In this document: positions 24,569 through 33,407 of the stretch, one piece after another
How the letters are laid out: the number at the start of each line of letters is the position of its first letter
Numbering within the stretch: the stretch's first letter is position 1
DNA from: Eubacteriaceae bacterium
GTDB lineage: Bacteria; Bacillota; Clostridia; Eubacteriales; Eubacteriaceae
Length of the DNA stretch: 64,000 bases
Reading direction: 5' to 3'
NCBI GenBank assembly: GCA_017405085.1
Contig: JAFRBB010000012.1
Coordinates: forward strand, 1 to 64,000
Position numbers and translations under genes: made by a program
Notes under the pieces: generated by a model
The model's input: the letters and a program-made list of their open reading frames with translations, nothing else
Told to the model about the DNA's origin: nothing
Databases searched by the model: none

Positions 24569-25231
24569 TTATGCTTTCGGAACAACGCAGTCCGCTGTTT
24601 TATAGATATGATCCGCCGGAACGATCCCCCGTACCGCCGAAAGGGGATAAACCACCGCTTCGCGTCCGACGATCGTTCCGGGATTGAGCACCGCGTTGCA
24701 TCCCACTTCAACATGATCGCCGAGCATGGCGCCGATTTTTTTTAGTCCGGTCTCAATGAGCTCCTCACCGTCTTTCACAATGATGTTTTTTCTGTCCGCC
24801 TTCACATTAGACGTGATGGAACCGGCTCCCATATGGGCGTAAAATCCCAAAATGCTGTCGCCGACATAGTTGTAATGCGGTGTTTCCACATGGTCAAAGA
24901 GAATGACATTTTTGAGTTCGACGGAATTGCCGACAACGGCATCCCGCCCGACCAAAGCGGAGCCTCGAATAAAAGCGCCGTGGCGCACTTCGCTTCCTGC
25001 GCCGATAATGCAAGGCGTTCCCAAGAAAGCCGATTGATAAACCCGCGCGGTTTTATGGACCCATACACCGGGGTGCACCTCGTTATATTCATTTTTCGGA
25101 AGGGACGCGCCAAGCTTGAAAATCATGTCAGTAATCCCGGAGAGCGCTTCCCAAGGATAGACAAAGCGCGATAAATAATCCGCGGCCAGCGTATGCTTTA
25201 AATCGTATAAATCTGAAATTTTATATATCAA
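24569..25231 (-). CDS. left-handed beta-helix acyl/nucleotidyltransferase-like protein (GlmU C-terminal type)
   Basis: The protein (about 221 residues) has a short N-terminal helical part (KISDLYDLKHTLAADYLSRF, then YPWEALSGITDMIFKLG) and then hexapeptide repeats of a left-handed beta-helix (VHKTARVYQSAFLGTPCIIG, AFIRGSALVGRDAVVGNSVE, MLGDHVEVGCNAVLNPGTIV). It resembles the C-terminal acetyltransferase half of GlmU and sugar-phosphate nucleotidyltransferases, but the pyrophosphorylase half is absent. No ATG is available: TTG at 25231 is nine bases after AGAGG and is preferred over a TTG at 25240 that abuts it. It stands alone, and the substrate is unknown. Confidence 0.75.
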   Translation of the reverse strand: MIYKISDLYDLKHTLAADYLSRFVYPWEALSGITDMIFKLGASLPKNEYNEVHPGVWVHKTARVYQSAFLGTPCIIGAGSEVRHGAFIRGSALVGRDAVVGNSVELKNVILFDHVETPHYNYVGDSILGFYAHMGAGSITSNVKADRKNIIVKDGEELIETGLKKIGAMLGDHVEVGCNAVLNPGTIVGREAVVYPLSAVRGIVPADHIYKTADCVVPKA

Positions 25232-25333
25232 CGGAACCAACCTCTTTTGTTTTTTGCTTTTGTCATTCTATCTTACTTTCGCCAAAAATACAAATGTTTT
25301 ATATGTCTTTTAAAAGAATGGAAACAAAAGCAT

Positions 25334-25355
25334 AAAAAAATCGCCTTTCGGCGAT
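25334..25355 (-). terminator. terminator after tRNA-Ala
   Basis: ATCGCC-gaaa-GGCGAT followed by seven T on the minus strand, 12 bases beyond the tRNA. Confidence 0.85.
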
Positions 25356-25367
25356 TATTTTTAAAAT

Positions 25368-25443
<76 letters not shown>

Positions 25444-25637
25444 ACGAGCAAACTGCTTGATTATAATAATATAAAGCGATTATGATGTCAAGCCTCAAAT
25501 TTAATTTTTTTATAATTTTTTTAAAAAGCGACGCGAAAACCCGTTATTCTCACGGGCTTTCGCGTTTCATTGATCAATAAGATGTTCCGGTTTGACTTAA
25601 GACAAATATTTGGCGTCGCGCCGATTCGAATGTTGCC

Positions 25638-26585
25638 TTAGCTCCACCAGGGTTTTCTGTCAACGGCTTTTTTCGCGGCCGTGACAATGGCATCCGCGGT
25701 AAGGCCGTAATGTTCAAGCACTTCAAGGGCTTTGCCCGATTGTCCGAACTGATCGTTAATTCCGACTTTTTCGACGTGGACGGGTTCCGTTTCCGCAAGC
25801 ACTTCGCAAACGGCGCCGGCAAGTCCGCCGATGACGGAATGTTCTTCCGCCGTCACAATCGCGCCGGTTTCCTTGGCGGCGGCGACAATGGCTTCGCGGT
25901 CGATGGGTTTAATGCTGCCCATATTGAGAACCCGAGCTTCAATCCCTTGGGATTTGAGGGTTTCGGCAGCTTCCAAGGCGCGTTCGACCATCAGCCCGAT
26001 GGCCATGATGGTGACATCTCCTCCGTCTTTTAACATGGCGGCTTTACCGATTTCAAATTTGTAATCTTCGGGCAGCACAACGCCGGTCGCCAGTCTTCCC
26101 AATCGGATAAATACCGGGCCTTCGTGGGCGATGGCGGCATCCATCATACGGCGTGTTTCCACGGCGTCGGCAGGCACCAGCACCGTCATATTGGGAAGCA
26201 CGCGCATCAGGGCGATATCTTCGACAGATTGATGAGAACCGCCGTCTTCCCCGACGGAAAGTCCCGCGTGGGTACAGGCGATTTTGACATTGAGCTTGGG
26301 GTAGCAGATGGTGTTTCGGATAATTTCAAAAGCTCTGCCGGCGCCGAAAATGGCAAAGGTGCTGGCAAAAGGAATTTTACCGGTGGTAGAAATACCGGCT
26401 GCCATCCCCATTAAATCACACTCGGCAATGCCGGCGTTGAAATGACGTTCCGGAAAGGCTTTTTTAAAAATACCGGTTTTGGTGGCACCGGACAGATCGG
26501 CATCGAAAACGACGATTTCCGGATGTTTTTCACCCAATTCTACAAGGTATTTGCCGTAAGCTTCTCTGGTGGCAATTTTTTCCAT
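25638..26585 (-). CDS. transketolase, C-terminal subunit
   Basis: These 315 residues correspond to the pyrimidine-binding and C-terminal domains of transketolase. Recognisable blocks are ATREAYGKYLVELGEKHPEI, DADLSGATKTGIF, FNAGIAECDLMGMAAGIS (with the TPP-activating Glu), STFAIFGAGRAFEIIRN, THAGLSVGEDGGSHQSVEDI and LPNMTVLVPADAVET. The start is ATG at 26585, seven bases after GGAG; earlier in-frame starts overlap the ribosome site. It is 27 bases downstream of the N-terminal subunit, with which it forms the active enzyme of the non-oxidative pentose phosphate pathway. Split transketolases are common in anaerobic Firmicutes. Confidence 0.95.
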   Translation of the reverse strand: MEKIATREAYGKYLVELGEKHPEIVVFDADLSGATKTGIFKKAFPERHFNAGIAECDLMGMAAGISTTGKIPFASTFAIFGAGRAFEIIRNTICYPKLNVKIACTHAGLSVGEDGGSHQSVEDIALMRVLPNMTVLVPADAVETRRMMDAAIAHEGPVFIRLGRLATGVVLPEDYKFEIGKAAMLKDGGDVTIMAIGLMVERALEAAETLKSQGIEARVLNMGSIKPIDREAIVAAAKETGAIVTAEEHSVIGGLAGAVCEVLAETEPVHVEKVGINDQFGQSGKALEVLEHYGLTADAIVTAAKKAVDRKPWWS

Positions 26586-26612
26586 GATCATTCTCCTAAC
26601 TTTCAAAGGGCA

Positions 26613-27500
26613 TTACGCCAAATCCTCAAGGGCAATCGCGAGTTCTTCCGCGTTGGGACCTTTGCCGTGCCAGCCGGCGTTGTTTTCCATATAGGAGACG
26701 CCTTTGCCTTTGACGGTTTTGCAGACAATCACCGTCGGTCTTTCGGTTTCGGCATCCGCCAGAACCAGCGCCGCGCGAAGCTCATCAAAATTATTGCCGT
26801 CGGCCACGTTGATCACATGCCAACCGAAGGCGGCAAATTTTTCGTCAATAGGGTAAGGACTCATGACGTCGGATATGGCACCGTCGATTTGCAAATTGTT
26901 GTTGTCCACAAAAGCGGTGAGGTTTGAAAGGCCATAGTGGGCTGCTGCCATTGCCGCTTCCCAAATGATGCCTTCCTGGATTTCGCCATCACCGAGAAGC
27001 GCGTAGGTTTTCCAATCGGCGTTTTGAATTTTCGCGCCGAGAGCCATGCCGACGGCTGTGGAAAATCCCTGTCCGAGCGAACCGGTGGACATGTCGACGC
27101 CGGGGACATGATCCATGGCGGGATGTCCCTGCAGCATGGCGCCGAGCTGACGCAAATGATCAAGCTCTTCCTTCGGGAAAAATCCTCTTTCAGCCAATGT
27201 CGCGTACAACACCGGCGCCGCGTGGCCTTTAGACAGCACAAAGCGGTCGCGGTCGGCCTTTTGGGGATCGGCAGGATCGATGTTCATCTTTTCAAAATAC
27301 AACAAGGTGAGAATTTCTACTGCGGAGAGAGAGCCGCCGGGGTGACCCGACGCTGCTTTGCTGACGCTTTTTACAATGTCTTTTCGGATTTCTTTGGCAA
27401 CGTCATTTAAATTTTCCGTCAAACGATCCGTAGACACTTTGTTGACATTCTTGACGATGTCTCTGCGTATCTCTTTGGCAACGGCATTCAGATTTTCCAT
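26613..27500 (-). CDS. transketolase, N-terminal (TPP-binding) subunit
   Basis: This 295-residue subunit carries the thiamine diphosphate domain: [57 protein letters not shown] and the [20 protein letters not shown] metal/TPP motif. AAAGGAG lies six bases before the ATG. The N-terminus carries an odd tandem duplication: residues 1-27 ([20 protein letters not shown]) repeat as residues 28-54 ([20 protein letters not shown]), where the second copy is the normal family start. The first copy lacks the catalytic SGHPGG and is an extra helix. It forms an operon with the C-terminal subunit. Confidence 0.95.
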   Translation of the reverse strand: MENLNAVAKEIRRDIVKNVNKVSTDRLTENLNDVAKEIRKDIVKSVSKAASGHPGGSLSAVEILTLLYFEKMNIDPADPQKADRDRFVLSKGHAAPVLYATLAERGFFPKEELDHLRQLGAMLQGHPAMDHVPGVDMSTGSLGQGFSTAVGMALGAKIQNADWKTYALLGDGEIQEGIIWEAAMAAAHYGLSNLTAFVDNNNLQIDGAISDVMSPYPIDEKFAAFGWHVINVADGNNFDELRAALVLADAETERPTVIVCKTVKGKGVSYMENNAGWHGKGPNAEELAIALEDLA

Positions 27501-27547
27501 AAAACGCTCCTTTGCAAAATTATTTTGTGACAATAATAACTAATGCC

Positions 27548-27576
27548 ATTATAGACAGATCATTGGCAAAAGTCAA
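27548..27576 (-). promoter_or_regulatory. promoter for the transketolase operon
   Basis: On the minus strand TTGACT (27576-27571), 17 bases and TATAAT (27553-27548), 48 bases before the start codon. Close to consensus. The remaining 27577-27689 shows no gene. Confidence 0.85.
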
Positions 27577-27689
27577 TTATTTCTCAGTTTTAAGCGAATT
27601 ATTGCAATATTAGCATAGATTTCAGAAATAAATTTCACACAGTGGGCCATCGTAATAATTCGCGCCGCAAGACCGCTTAAGCGATCGAC

Positions 27690-27707
27690 GAAAAAGGCAA
27701 AGCCTTT
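27690..27707 (-). terminator. probable terminator after the FAD oxidoreductase gene
   Basis: AAAGGC-ttt-GCCTTTTT on the minus strand, about 115 bases beyond the stop codon at 27821. Confidence 0.5.
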
Positions 27708-27820
27708 CTAAACATGACACAGCGAAAAACCGTCGATATCCGTCTGTTGCCGCGATTGTTCGATGTCATCATAGCGGGGGAAAAAGGACGATCAATGAAG
27801 CGACAGCCGATCATAGCCGA

Positions 27821-29197
27821 TTATGATTCGTGTCGCCTTAAAATATCTCTTGCGGCGTGAACACCGCTGGCGGAAGCGTGAGAGAGGGAATGGGTAATGC
27901 CGCTACCGTCACCGATAATATAAAGACCCGGATGGCGCGTCATCAAACGTTCATCCACAGCGACTTCCATGTTATAAAACTTGACCTCCACGCCGTAGAG
28001 CAATGTGTCTTCGTTGGCCGTCCCCGGCGCCACTTTGTCCAAGGCGTAAATCATGTCGATGATGCCGTCCATGATGCGTTTGGGCAGCACAAGACTGAGA
28101 TCCCCGGGACTGGCCTCAAGGGTCGGCCGCACAAAAGATTCGGCTATGCGTCTGACGGTGCTTCTGCGCCCCCGGACCAGATCTCCGAAGCGCTGCACCA
28201 TCACGCCGCCGCCGAGCATATTGCTGAGCCGCGCGATGCTCTCGCCATAACCGTTGGAATCTTTGAACGGCTCGGTGAAATGCTTGGAGACCAGCAGGGC
28301 AAAATTGGTGTTTTGGGTCTGCTTGGCCGCGTCCTGATAGCTGTGCCCGTTGACGGTGACGATGCCGCCGGTATTTTCCGTGACGACGACGCCTCTCGGA
28401 TTCATGCAAAAGGTTCGCACCTTGTCTCCGTATTTTTGGGTACGGTAGACAATTTTGCTTTCGTAAAGCTCATCGGTCAAATGCGAAAAAACCTCCGCCG
28501 GCAGCTCGACGCGCACGCCGATGTCCACGCGGTTTGAATGCGTCTCGATAGCCAAATCCCGACAGACGCTTTCCATCCATTTGCTGCCGCTTCGTCCAAC
28601 GGACACGATGCATTGCTCGGAAAGGAAATCCCCTTTGTCCGTAACCACGCGGTACGTATCCCTCTCGATTTCAATACGCTTTACCGGATTATCGAAAATA
28701 AATTCCACCTTATTTTTTAATTCGGCATAGAGATTTTCAAGAACAACATAATTGACATCGGTGCCGAGGTGACGAATCGACGCGTCGAGCAGGTGCAGAT
28801 CATGCTCCAGGCAGATCTTTTTAAATTTGGTTCCCGCCGAGGCGTAAAGCTTGGTCCCCTCACCGCCGTAACGCATATTGATGCCGTCCACATAGTGCAT
28901 GAGATCCATGGCCTGCTCTCTGCCAATGTACTCATAAAGGGTGCCGCCGAAATCGTTGGTGATGTTGTATTTGCCGTCAGAAAAAGCGCCGGCACCGCCA
29001 AATCCGCTCATAATTGAGCAGCTTTTGCAATGTACGCATTGCTTGATTTTTTTCCCGTCGATGGGACAATGCCGTTTGTGAAGGGGATGCCCCGCCTCCA
29101 GCACGGCAACGCGAAGCGCGGGGTTTTCTTTAATCAGCTCATAAGCCGAAAAGATTCCGCCGGGTCCGGCGCCGATAATGATAACATCGTATTTCAT
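27821..29197 (-). CDS. NAD(P)/FAD-dependent oxidoreductase (COG2509-like)
   Basis: This 458-residue flavoprotein opens with a Rossmann fingerprint (DVIIIGAGPGGIFSAYELIK, acidic end VAVLEAG) and a cysteine-rich segment (CPIDGKKIKQCVHCKSCSIM, residues about 44-63) followed by GFGGAGAFSDGKYN. It ends in a second dinucleotide block, GLYIIGDGSGITHSLSHASA. This pattern is that of uncharacterised FAD dehydrogenases annotated from many anaerobes. The four cysteines in C-x8-C-x2-C-x2-C spacing could bind metal or form redox disulfides; that is inference. AGGAGG precedes the ATG. It is transcribed alone, and its substrate is unknown. Confidence 0.8.
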   Translation of the reverse strand: MKYDVIIIGAGPGGIFSAYELIKENPALRVAVLEAGHPLHKRHCPIDGKKIKQCVHCKSCSIMSGFGGAGAFSDGKYNITNDFGGTLYEYIGREQAMDLMHYVDGINMRYGGEGTKLYASAGTKFKKICLEHDLHLLDASIRHLGTDVNYVVLENLYAELKNKVEFIFDNPVKRIEIERDTYRVVTDKGDFLSEQCIVSVGRSGSKWMESVCRDLAIETHSNRVDIGVRVELPAEVFSHLTDELYESKIVYRTQKYGDKVRTFCMNPRGVVVTENTGGIVTVNGHSYQDAAKQTQNTNFALLVSKHFTEPFKDSNGYGESIARLSNMLGGGVMVQRFGDLVRGRRSTVRRIAESFVRPTLEASPGDLSLVLPKRIMDGIIDMIYALDKVAPGTANEDTLLYGVEVKFYNMEVAVDERLMTRHPGLYIIGDGSGITHSLSHASASGVHAARDILRRHES

Positions 29198-29325
29198 CTT
29201 TTCCTCCTAATTCATATTGGCATTTTGTGGTTGATATGGTTAATGGATTTTTTGAGCATGGTTTGGCCCCGCGATGGTTGGGGGATCGTTGACGCCGCCA
29301 TTGATACGCTTGTCCATCCGGAGCG

Positions 29326-30252
29326 CTATTTTACCTCGTAGCAATACATTTCGCTGATTTCCGTGTCGTATCCCCTGTCATAGCCGTCAATGATGCCGTA
29401 AGACACATGGTATCCCCGGTTGTGAATGACGCAAAGTCTGCCTTGCCCGTCAAAGGTCAAACCTTCGATTTCTCCGAAAGCCGCAAATTCGTCAAAGCTC
29501 TTTTCCAGATTGATCACGACCTCGGTTTGATCGGCGGAAATTTGTCCGCGGTACAGGTGGTCCGGCTCATTTTTAGCCGCGTCCCCATCGTCTGCCGTCA
29601 GATAAAACACGCCGTCATGGTATTTGATGCCCTGACAATGATAGGGCGGCTGCGTCATTTTGATTTTGGAAATATAAGCGCCGTTTTCTAAAGAATACCC
29701 GTAAAGATAGGCACTGCTCTCCCCGGGCTCCCAGGAGACGCTCCATAGTATGCCGCGCTCGGGGTCGTAGGTGACGCCGGAAATTTCCCTTTGTCCGCTT
29801 TTTTCATCAAGGGCGTACAGCTGCCGGAGCTTAAGACTTTCGGCATCGAAAACAGCAATCGCAGGACTCTTTGCCTTACCGCCTTCAAACCATTCAATTC
29901 CGGCAAAAATTTTGCCGTCATGAATATCGATATCCCCAAGGTGATTAACCGGCATGTTGATGCTCTCAAAGGGATAATTGTTCTCAGCGACGATATTAAA
30001 GTCCTTATCGTATTTCCTCAAGCTGTTGGTTCCGCTGACATAATAAAAGCCGCCGTCATAAGCTGTGCCCTGCCTGCCCGAGACAACGCGGTATCCCAAA
30101 AGATGATAGCTAAAAAGCGGTTTCCCGCTCTTTGTCTGTTCGGAATTGCCAGCGCCTGATGTGCCGTTTAAATCACCGAACATCCCCCGGCAGCCGCAAA
30201 GCAATATCATCAAGACAAAAAGGCAAAGCGTCAGCATTAGTTTATGATTCAT
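29326..30252 (-). CDS. uncharacterised lipoprotein, probable beta-propeller
   Basis: This 308-residue protein has a lipoprotein signal peptide (LTLCLFVLMILLCGC, lipid-anchored Cys at about 21). The mature part has repeated strands with Asp/Gly turns (GDIDIHDGKIFAGIEW, AIAVFDAESLKLRQLYALDE, ISGVTYDPERGILWSVSW, LYGYSLENGAYISKIKM, GIKYHDGVFYLTADDGD, IEGLTFDGQGRLCVIHN), which suggests a beta-propeller of about six blades similar to phytase- or strictosidine-synthase-like folds. The ribosome site before the ATG is weak (CAGG). It is probably anchored outside the membrane. Ligand and function are unknown. Confidence 0.7.
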   Translation of the reverse strand: MNHKLMLTLCLFVLMILLCGCRGMFGDLNGTSGAGNSEQTKSGKPLFSYHLLGYRVVSGRQGTAYDGGFYYVSGTNSLRKYDKDFNIVAENNYPFESINMPVNHLGDIDIHDGKIFAGIEWFEGGKAKSPAIAVFDAESLKLRQLYALDEKSGQREISGVTYDPERGILWSVSWEPGESSAYLYGYSLENGAYISKIKMTQPPYHCQGIKYHDGVFYLTADDGDAAKNEPDHLYRGQISADQTEVVINLEKSFDEFAAFGEIEGLTFDGQGRLCVIHNRGYHVSYGIIDGYDRGYDTEISEMYCYEVK

Positions 30253-30463
30253 ATTGATTTAACCTGTCAAAAACCGGTTTTCTGCGGATGCAAGCTAAGA
30301 TTTTTTTCAAAAGGAGAAACCTATTCTTTCTTGAATCGGCCGTTTTTTAAATCTTCACGTTTTCTTCACAGTGATTGGTTTCCAAAATTCAAACCGATTT
30401 TCAATATCCTTTGGATAGGTCCCGCCGACCGTCGGTCTCAGCTCAAGACCGGTTATCGGGTCA

Positions 30464-32668
30464 TCAATTCGCGTCCGGCCCCGTTCTGCGGTCATCATAC
30501 CCTTGAAGTCCGAATCCCGTTTCAAACAGCACTTCATCGGTGATTTTGCCGTTTTGATCCGTTTTATGAAGGGTAACCGGCAGTTTCCCGTAAGGCGTAT
30601 TGCTGCCGAAGGCCGTATAAAGCGCCACGGGCGTATTGGGACCAAAACTGTATTCAGTCACGTTTTGGGCATTGTTTAAGATCTTTTCGTTGATTTTATC
30701 AACAAGGATATTTTTGGCTTCCTCCAAAGCATTCTTTTGTTCATTGCCTTGCTTGTCTTTTTTCTTGATTTCCATTGTCCCTTGATCATTGCTGTCACTG
30801 TTTTTTTGATCACCTTGTTGCTTCGAAACGTCTTTCTCCTGCACAACACCGGTGCTGTTATAACTGCATATCACGGCATCGGCATCGTTGATGTAATAGG
30901 AAGCTTCATAAGGCAGAGCCGTCACGATGACCGTGACCTTGGCACCATGGTTGTGAGCGGTTTTAATGACATTGGACACCCGCCGGACATGGGCCTTGGC
31001 TTTTTCTTTTTGATTAAAATACGTTTCGTTATATGACTCAAGATCCCGATAAATTTCGGTATCCGTCAGCACAATCACATCTCCCACCCCTTTCAAGGCT
31101 TTCTCAAGCTCGGCTTCGCTTGCTTTTTCATAATTGAGATGGGACAGAGAAACGCCTTTTGCGAAGGTGTTGTAATCCTGAAGCTTTGACTCCGTGATTT
31201 GACATTGAACCTCCTGGTCGTCATGCTGATATAAAATGGCGATTTTTTCATTCTCGACATGGCCGATGGGCAAGGTATCATTGTTTTTGATCAAGGTGAT
31301 CGCTTGACAGGTGATATCCCACTCGTCCTTTTGATTGCGTTCGTTGGCTACATTTTTCTTCGCGTACTCAACAGCTTCATCCACCGGGGTCTCGTAATTC
31401 GTATACATTTCGTTTATCTTTTTAAGCCAGAGAATACGCATGACGGACTCGTCTACTTTTTTCTTGTCGATCTCGCCGCGGTCAACCATGGCCGCCACGG
31501 TGGCCACATAGGTGTCGGCATCGGCAATGCTCTCCCGGGATGTCAGAACAAAAGGCGAAAAGAGAATATTGCAGCCGGCATTGATGCAAAGCTTCGCCAC
31601 ATCATAACGGTCATAGTTGTCATAGATTCCGTCCGAGACCACCGGCGCCGCGATTAAACCTTCGAATCCCATATGGCCGCGGAGTTGATTTTCCAGAATT
31701 TCCGACGACATCATGGCCGGAAGAGGGATCGCCTCCCCGGTTTTTTTTGAGATGTACGTTCCCTTTTCGATTTGAGGATAGGCCGTATAACCGGCAACAA
31801 TGATTTGGGATTTTGCTTCCACTGCCTGCCGGAAGGGAATCAGCTCGCTATGACTCATGTCGTTGATGGTTCTGTCGGAAATCGACAACCCTGTTTTGCT
31901 GTCGATTCTCGCGTGCTGAATCCCCGGGAAAAAGCCCACCGCCGGTGCGACGTTTTCGTTTTGCATGCCGTAAATATACGATGCCCCCTGCTCGGACTCA
32001 TTCCGAGGGGTATCGGAGAAAGAACGGGTGTCAATTTCCCCGTCGTCACTGTCGCTGGCGATGTCAAGTTCCGGGGCCAAATTGATGTTAAATCCCAAGG
32101 CGTGCATTTCTTTGGCGAGCACCGTCGCCATTTCCTTCGTGGTGGCCGGATGGAAAATGGCACCCATGGCCATATTGCCCGGCATTTGTGTCGCGAAGGG
32201 AATGCCCGAAACGGCACCACCCTCATGCTCAACCATGATGAACATCGGAATCGGGCTGGTGGACACAAGGTCCCAATTGAGCCGGACGGTTTGCTCAACA
32301 TTGTCCAAATTGGACGCCATCAGAAAAACACCGCCGTATTGATGATCCGTAAAAGCCTTTCGCTGTTCCTTTGACAGCTTGGTGGATTTTTGATAGTCGG
32401 CGGCCGTTGCCTCATTCTCAGGCTTGTCGGTCCAGGTGGGCGCACCGGTGACGATCATTTGCTCGACTTTTTCTTGGGTGGACATGGCTTCCACCTGTTT
32501 TTTGAGCTCCGGATCATCGATGACAGAGCGGTCTTTTGTAAACATATAGATGCCAAACAATAGTCCCATGATCGCGAGGTAAAAGCCGATTAAGCAAAAC
32601 GCGATAAAAAAGCGGTTATGGACCAGATCAGCTAAAGAGCGAAAGATGATACGTAATATTAAGCGCAT
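30464..32668 (-). CDS. membrane-anchored GH3-like protein with degenerate active-site motifs
   Basis: This 734-residue protein has one N-terminal membrane helix (about 18-42) and a GH3 TIM barrel of the NagZ/YbbD type (QYGGVFLMASNLDN, PMFIMVEHEGGAVSGIPFAT, MPGNMAMGAI, GFNINLAPELDIASDSDDGE). A GH3 C-terminal domain follows, with a 50-residue Gln/Asp/Lys-rich insert. In NagZ enzymes the substrate and acid/base loop reads KHFPGHGDT..DSH; here it is VGFFPGIQHARIDSK (244-258), losing the Lys-His and catalytic His. Asp346 in APVVSDGIYD could still be the nucleophile. The start at 32668 follows AAGGGGAAG; longer starts lack a site. It may be a pseudo-hydrolase or have altered chemistry. Confidence 0.8.
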   Translation of the reverse strand: MRLILRIIFRSLADLVHNRFFIAFCLIGFYLAIMGLLFGIYMFTKDRSVIDDPELKKQVEAMSTQEKVEQMIVTGAPTWTDKPENEATAADYQKSTKLSKEQRKAFTDHQYGGVFLMASNLDNVEQTVRLNWDLVSTSPIPMFIMVEHEGGAVSGIPFATQMPGNMAMGAIFHPATTKEMATVLAKEMHALGFNINLAPELDIASDSDDGEIDTRSFSDTPRNESEQGASYIYGMQNENVAPAVGFFPGIQHARIDSKTGLSISDRTINDMSHSELIPFRQAVEAKSQIIVAGYTAYPQIEKGTYISKKTGEAIPLPAMMSSEILENQLRGHMGFEGLIAAPVVSDGIYDNYDRYDVAKLCINAGCNILFSPFVLTSRESIADADTYVATVAAMVDRGEIDKKKVDESVMRILWLKKINEMYTNYETPVDEAVEYAKKNVANERNQKDEWDITCQAITLIKNNDTLPIGHVENEKIAILYQHDDQEVQCQITESKLQDYNTFAKGVSLSHLNYEKASEAELEKALKGVGDVIVLTDTEIYRDLESYNETYFNQKEKAKAHVRRVSNVIKTAHNHGAKVTVIVTALPYEASYYINDADAVICSYNSTGVVQEKDVSKQQGDQKNSDSNDQGTMEIKKKDKQGNEQKNALEEAKNILVDKINEKILNNAQNVTEYSFGPNTPVALYTAFGSNTPYGKLPVTLHKTDQNGKITDEVLFETGFGLQGYDDRRTGPDAN

Positions 32669-33136
32669 TGGCTTCCCCTTGATCCCATGGTTTTTTTCGA
32701 GACAAAACCATGCATGATGAATCAGCATTGTCACGCCCGACGGCATTAACGCAAACGTGACGGCTTTACCGTAGTCAAAATGACAATCGGCACTTTCTTT
32801 GGTTTTATTATATCATAGATTATCGCGTTTAATAAATACGCTCAAAGGTCGAATTGGCGAAAACTTTATCAAAAAAACTTGTTTGTTTGAAAACCGTTTC
32901 CCAAAAGTTAACCCCGCACAACCCGCATTGAAAAGATGAAGTCATGCGCATTTTATTTTATCTGATACCGGGATATATTATGTTCCGGTTTGACCGTTTC
33001 GCCATCGGTCAACTTCTCTCAAATTTAAAGCATTGAAGCCGCTTTTTTAAACGCATCCTCTCATTGTTCACAACCGGGATTTTTTCATCCCTTCCGATCA
33101 TCCGATGACAATCTTTTAAAAATCACTCAAAAACGC
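32669..33136. other. divergent intergenic region between the GH3-like gene and the rib operon
   Basis: A minus-strand TATAAT at 32812-32807 with a weak -35 (TATTAA) is the likely promoter for the GH3-like gene, leaving a leader of about 140 bases. Nothing else coding or structured was recognised until the rib promoter. Confidence 0.4.
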
Positions 33137-33165
33137 TTTACAACACCCGGCGCAACGGCTATAAT
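33137..33165 (+). promoter_or_regulatory. promoter of the riboflavin operon
   Basis: TTTACA (33137-33142), a 17-base spacer and TATAAT (33160-33165), 36 bases before the FMN riboswitch. Confidence 0.85.
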
Positions 33166-33201
33166 CAACATGATATTTGACAAAGAAATGACAAGATAAC
33201 C

Positions 33202-33312
33202 AATCTTCGGGGCGGGGTTCGATTCCCCACCGGCGGTGACAGCCCGCGAGCGCGATCGCGCATGATTCGGTGAAATTCCGAAGCCGACGGTACAGTCCGG
33301 ATGAAAGAAGAT
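33202..33312 (+). promoter_or_regulatory. FMN riboswitch (RFN element)
   Basis: The conserved RFN landmarks occur in order: ATCTTCGGGGCGGGG at the 5' side of P1/P2, CCCCACCGGCGGT, AGCCCGCGAGC, a variable stem, GATTCGGTGAAATTCCGAAGC, GACGGTACAGTCCGGATGAAAGAAGAT closing P1 (given here in parts by position 33287-33312). It binds FMN in the nascent transcript and here would control the downstream terminator hairpin, so that high FMN shuts off ribD-ribE-ribBA-ribH. Confidence 0.97.
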
Positions 33313-33365
33313 GACGAATGCGTTTATCGCTGTTTTCAGCGTCATTCGCCAAGCGCAAACCCAAT

Positions 33366-33387
33366 GCCCCGCCGAGGGCTTTTTTTA
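33366..33387 (+). terminator. riboswitch-controlled terminator
   Basis: GCCC (33366-33369), a six-base loop and GGGC (33376-33379) are followed by a seven-base T run. An alternative pairing of GACGAATG-type sequence (about 33312-33322) with CATTCG (about 33351-33356) lies between it and the aptamer and could be part of the antiterminator switch. The short stem lowers confidence in exact boundaries. Confidence 0.6.
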
Positions 33388-33407
33388 TTCACGATGAAAG
33401 GATTGCC

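Noticed and set aside
24463-24687. 74-codon plus-strand frame after the second DUF2207 gene
   Set aside because: It runs through the strong bidirectional terminator and into the antisense of the beta-helix gene, with no ribosome site.
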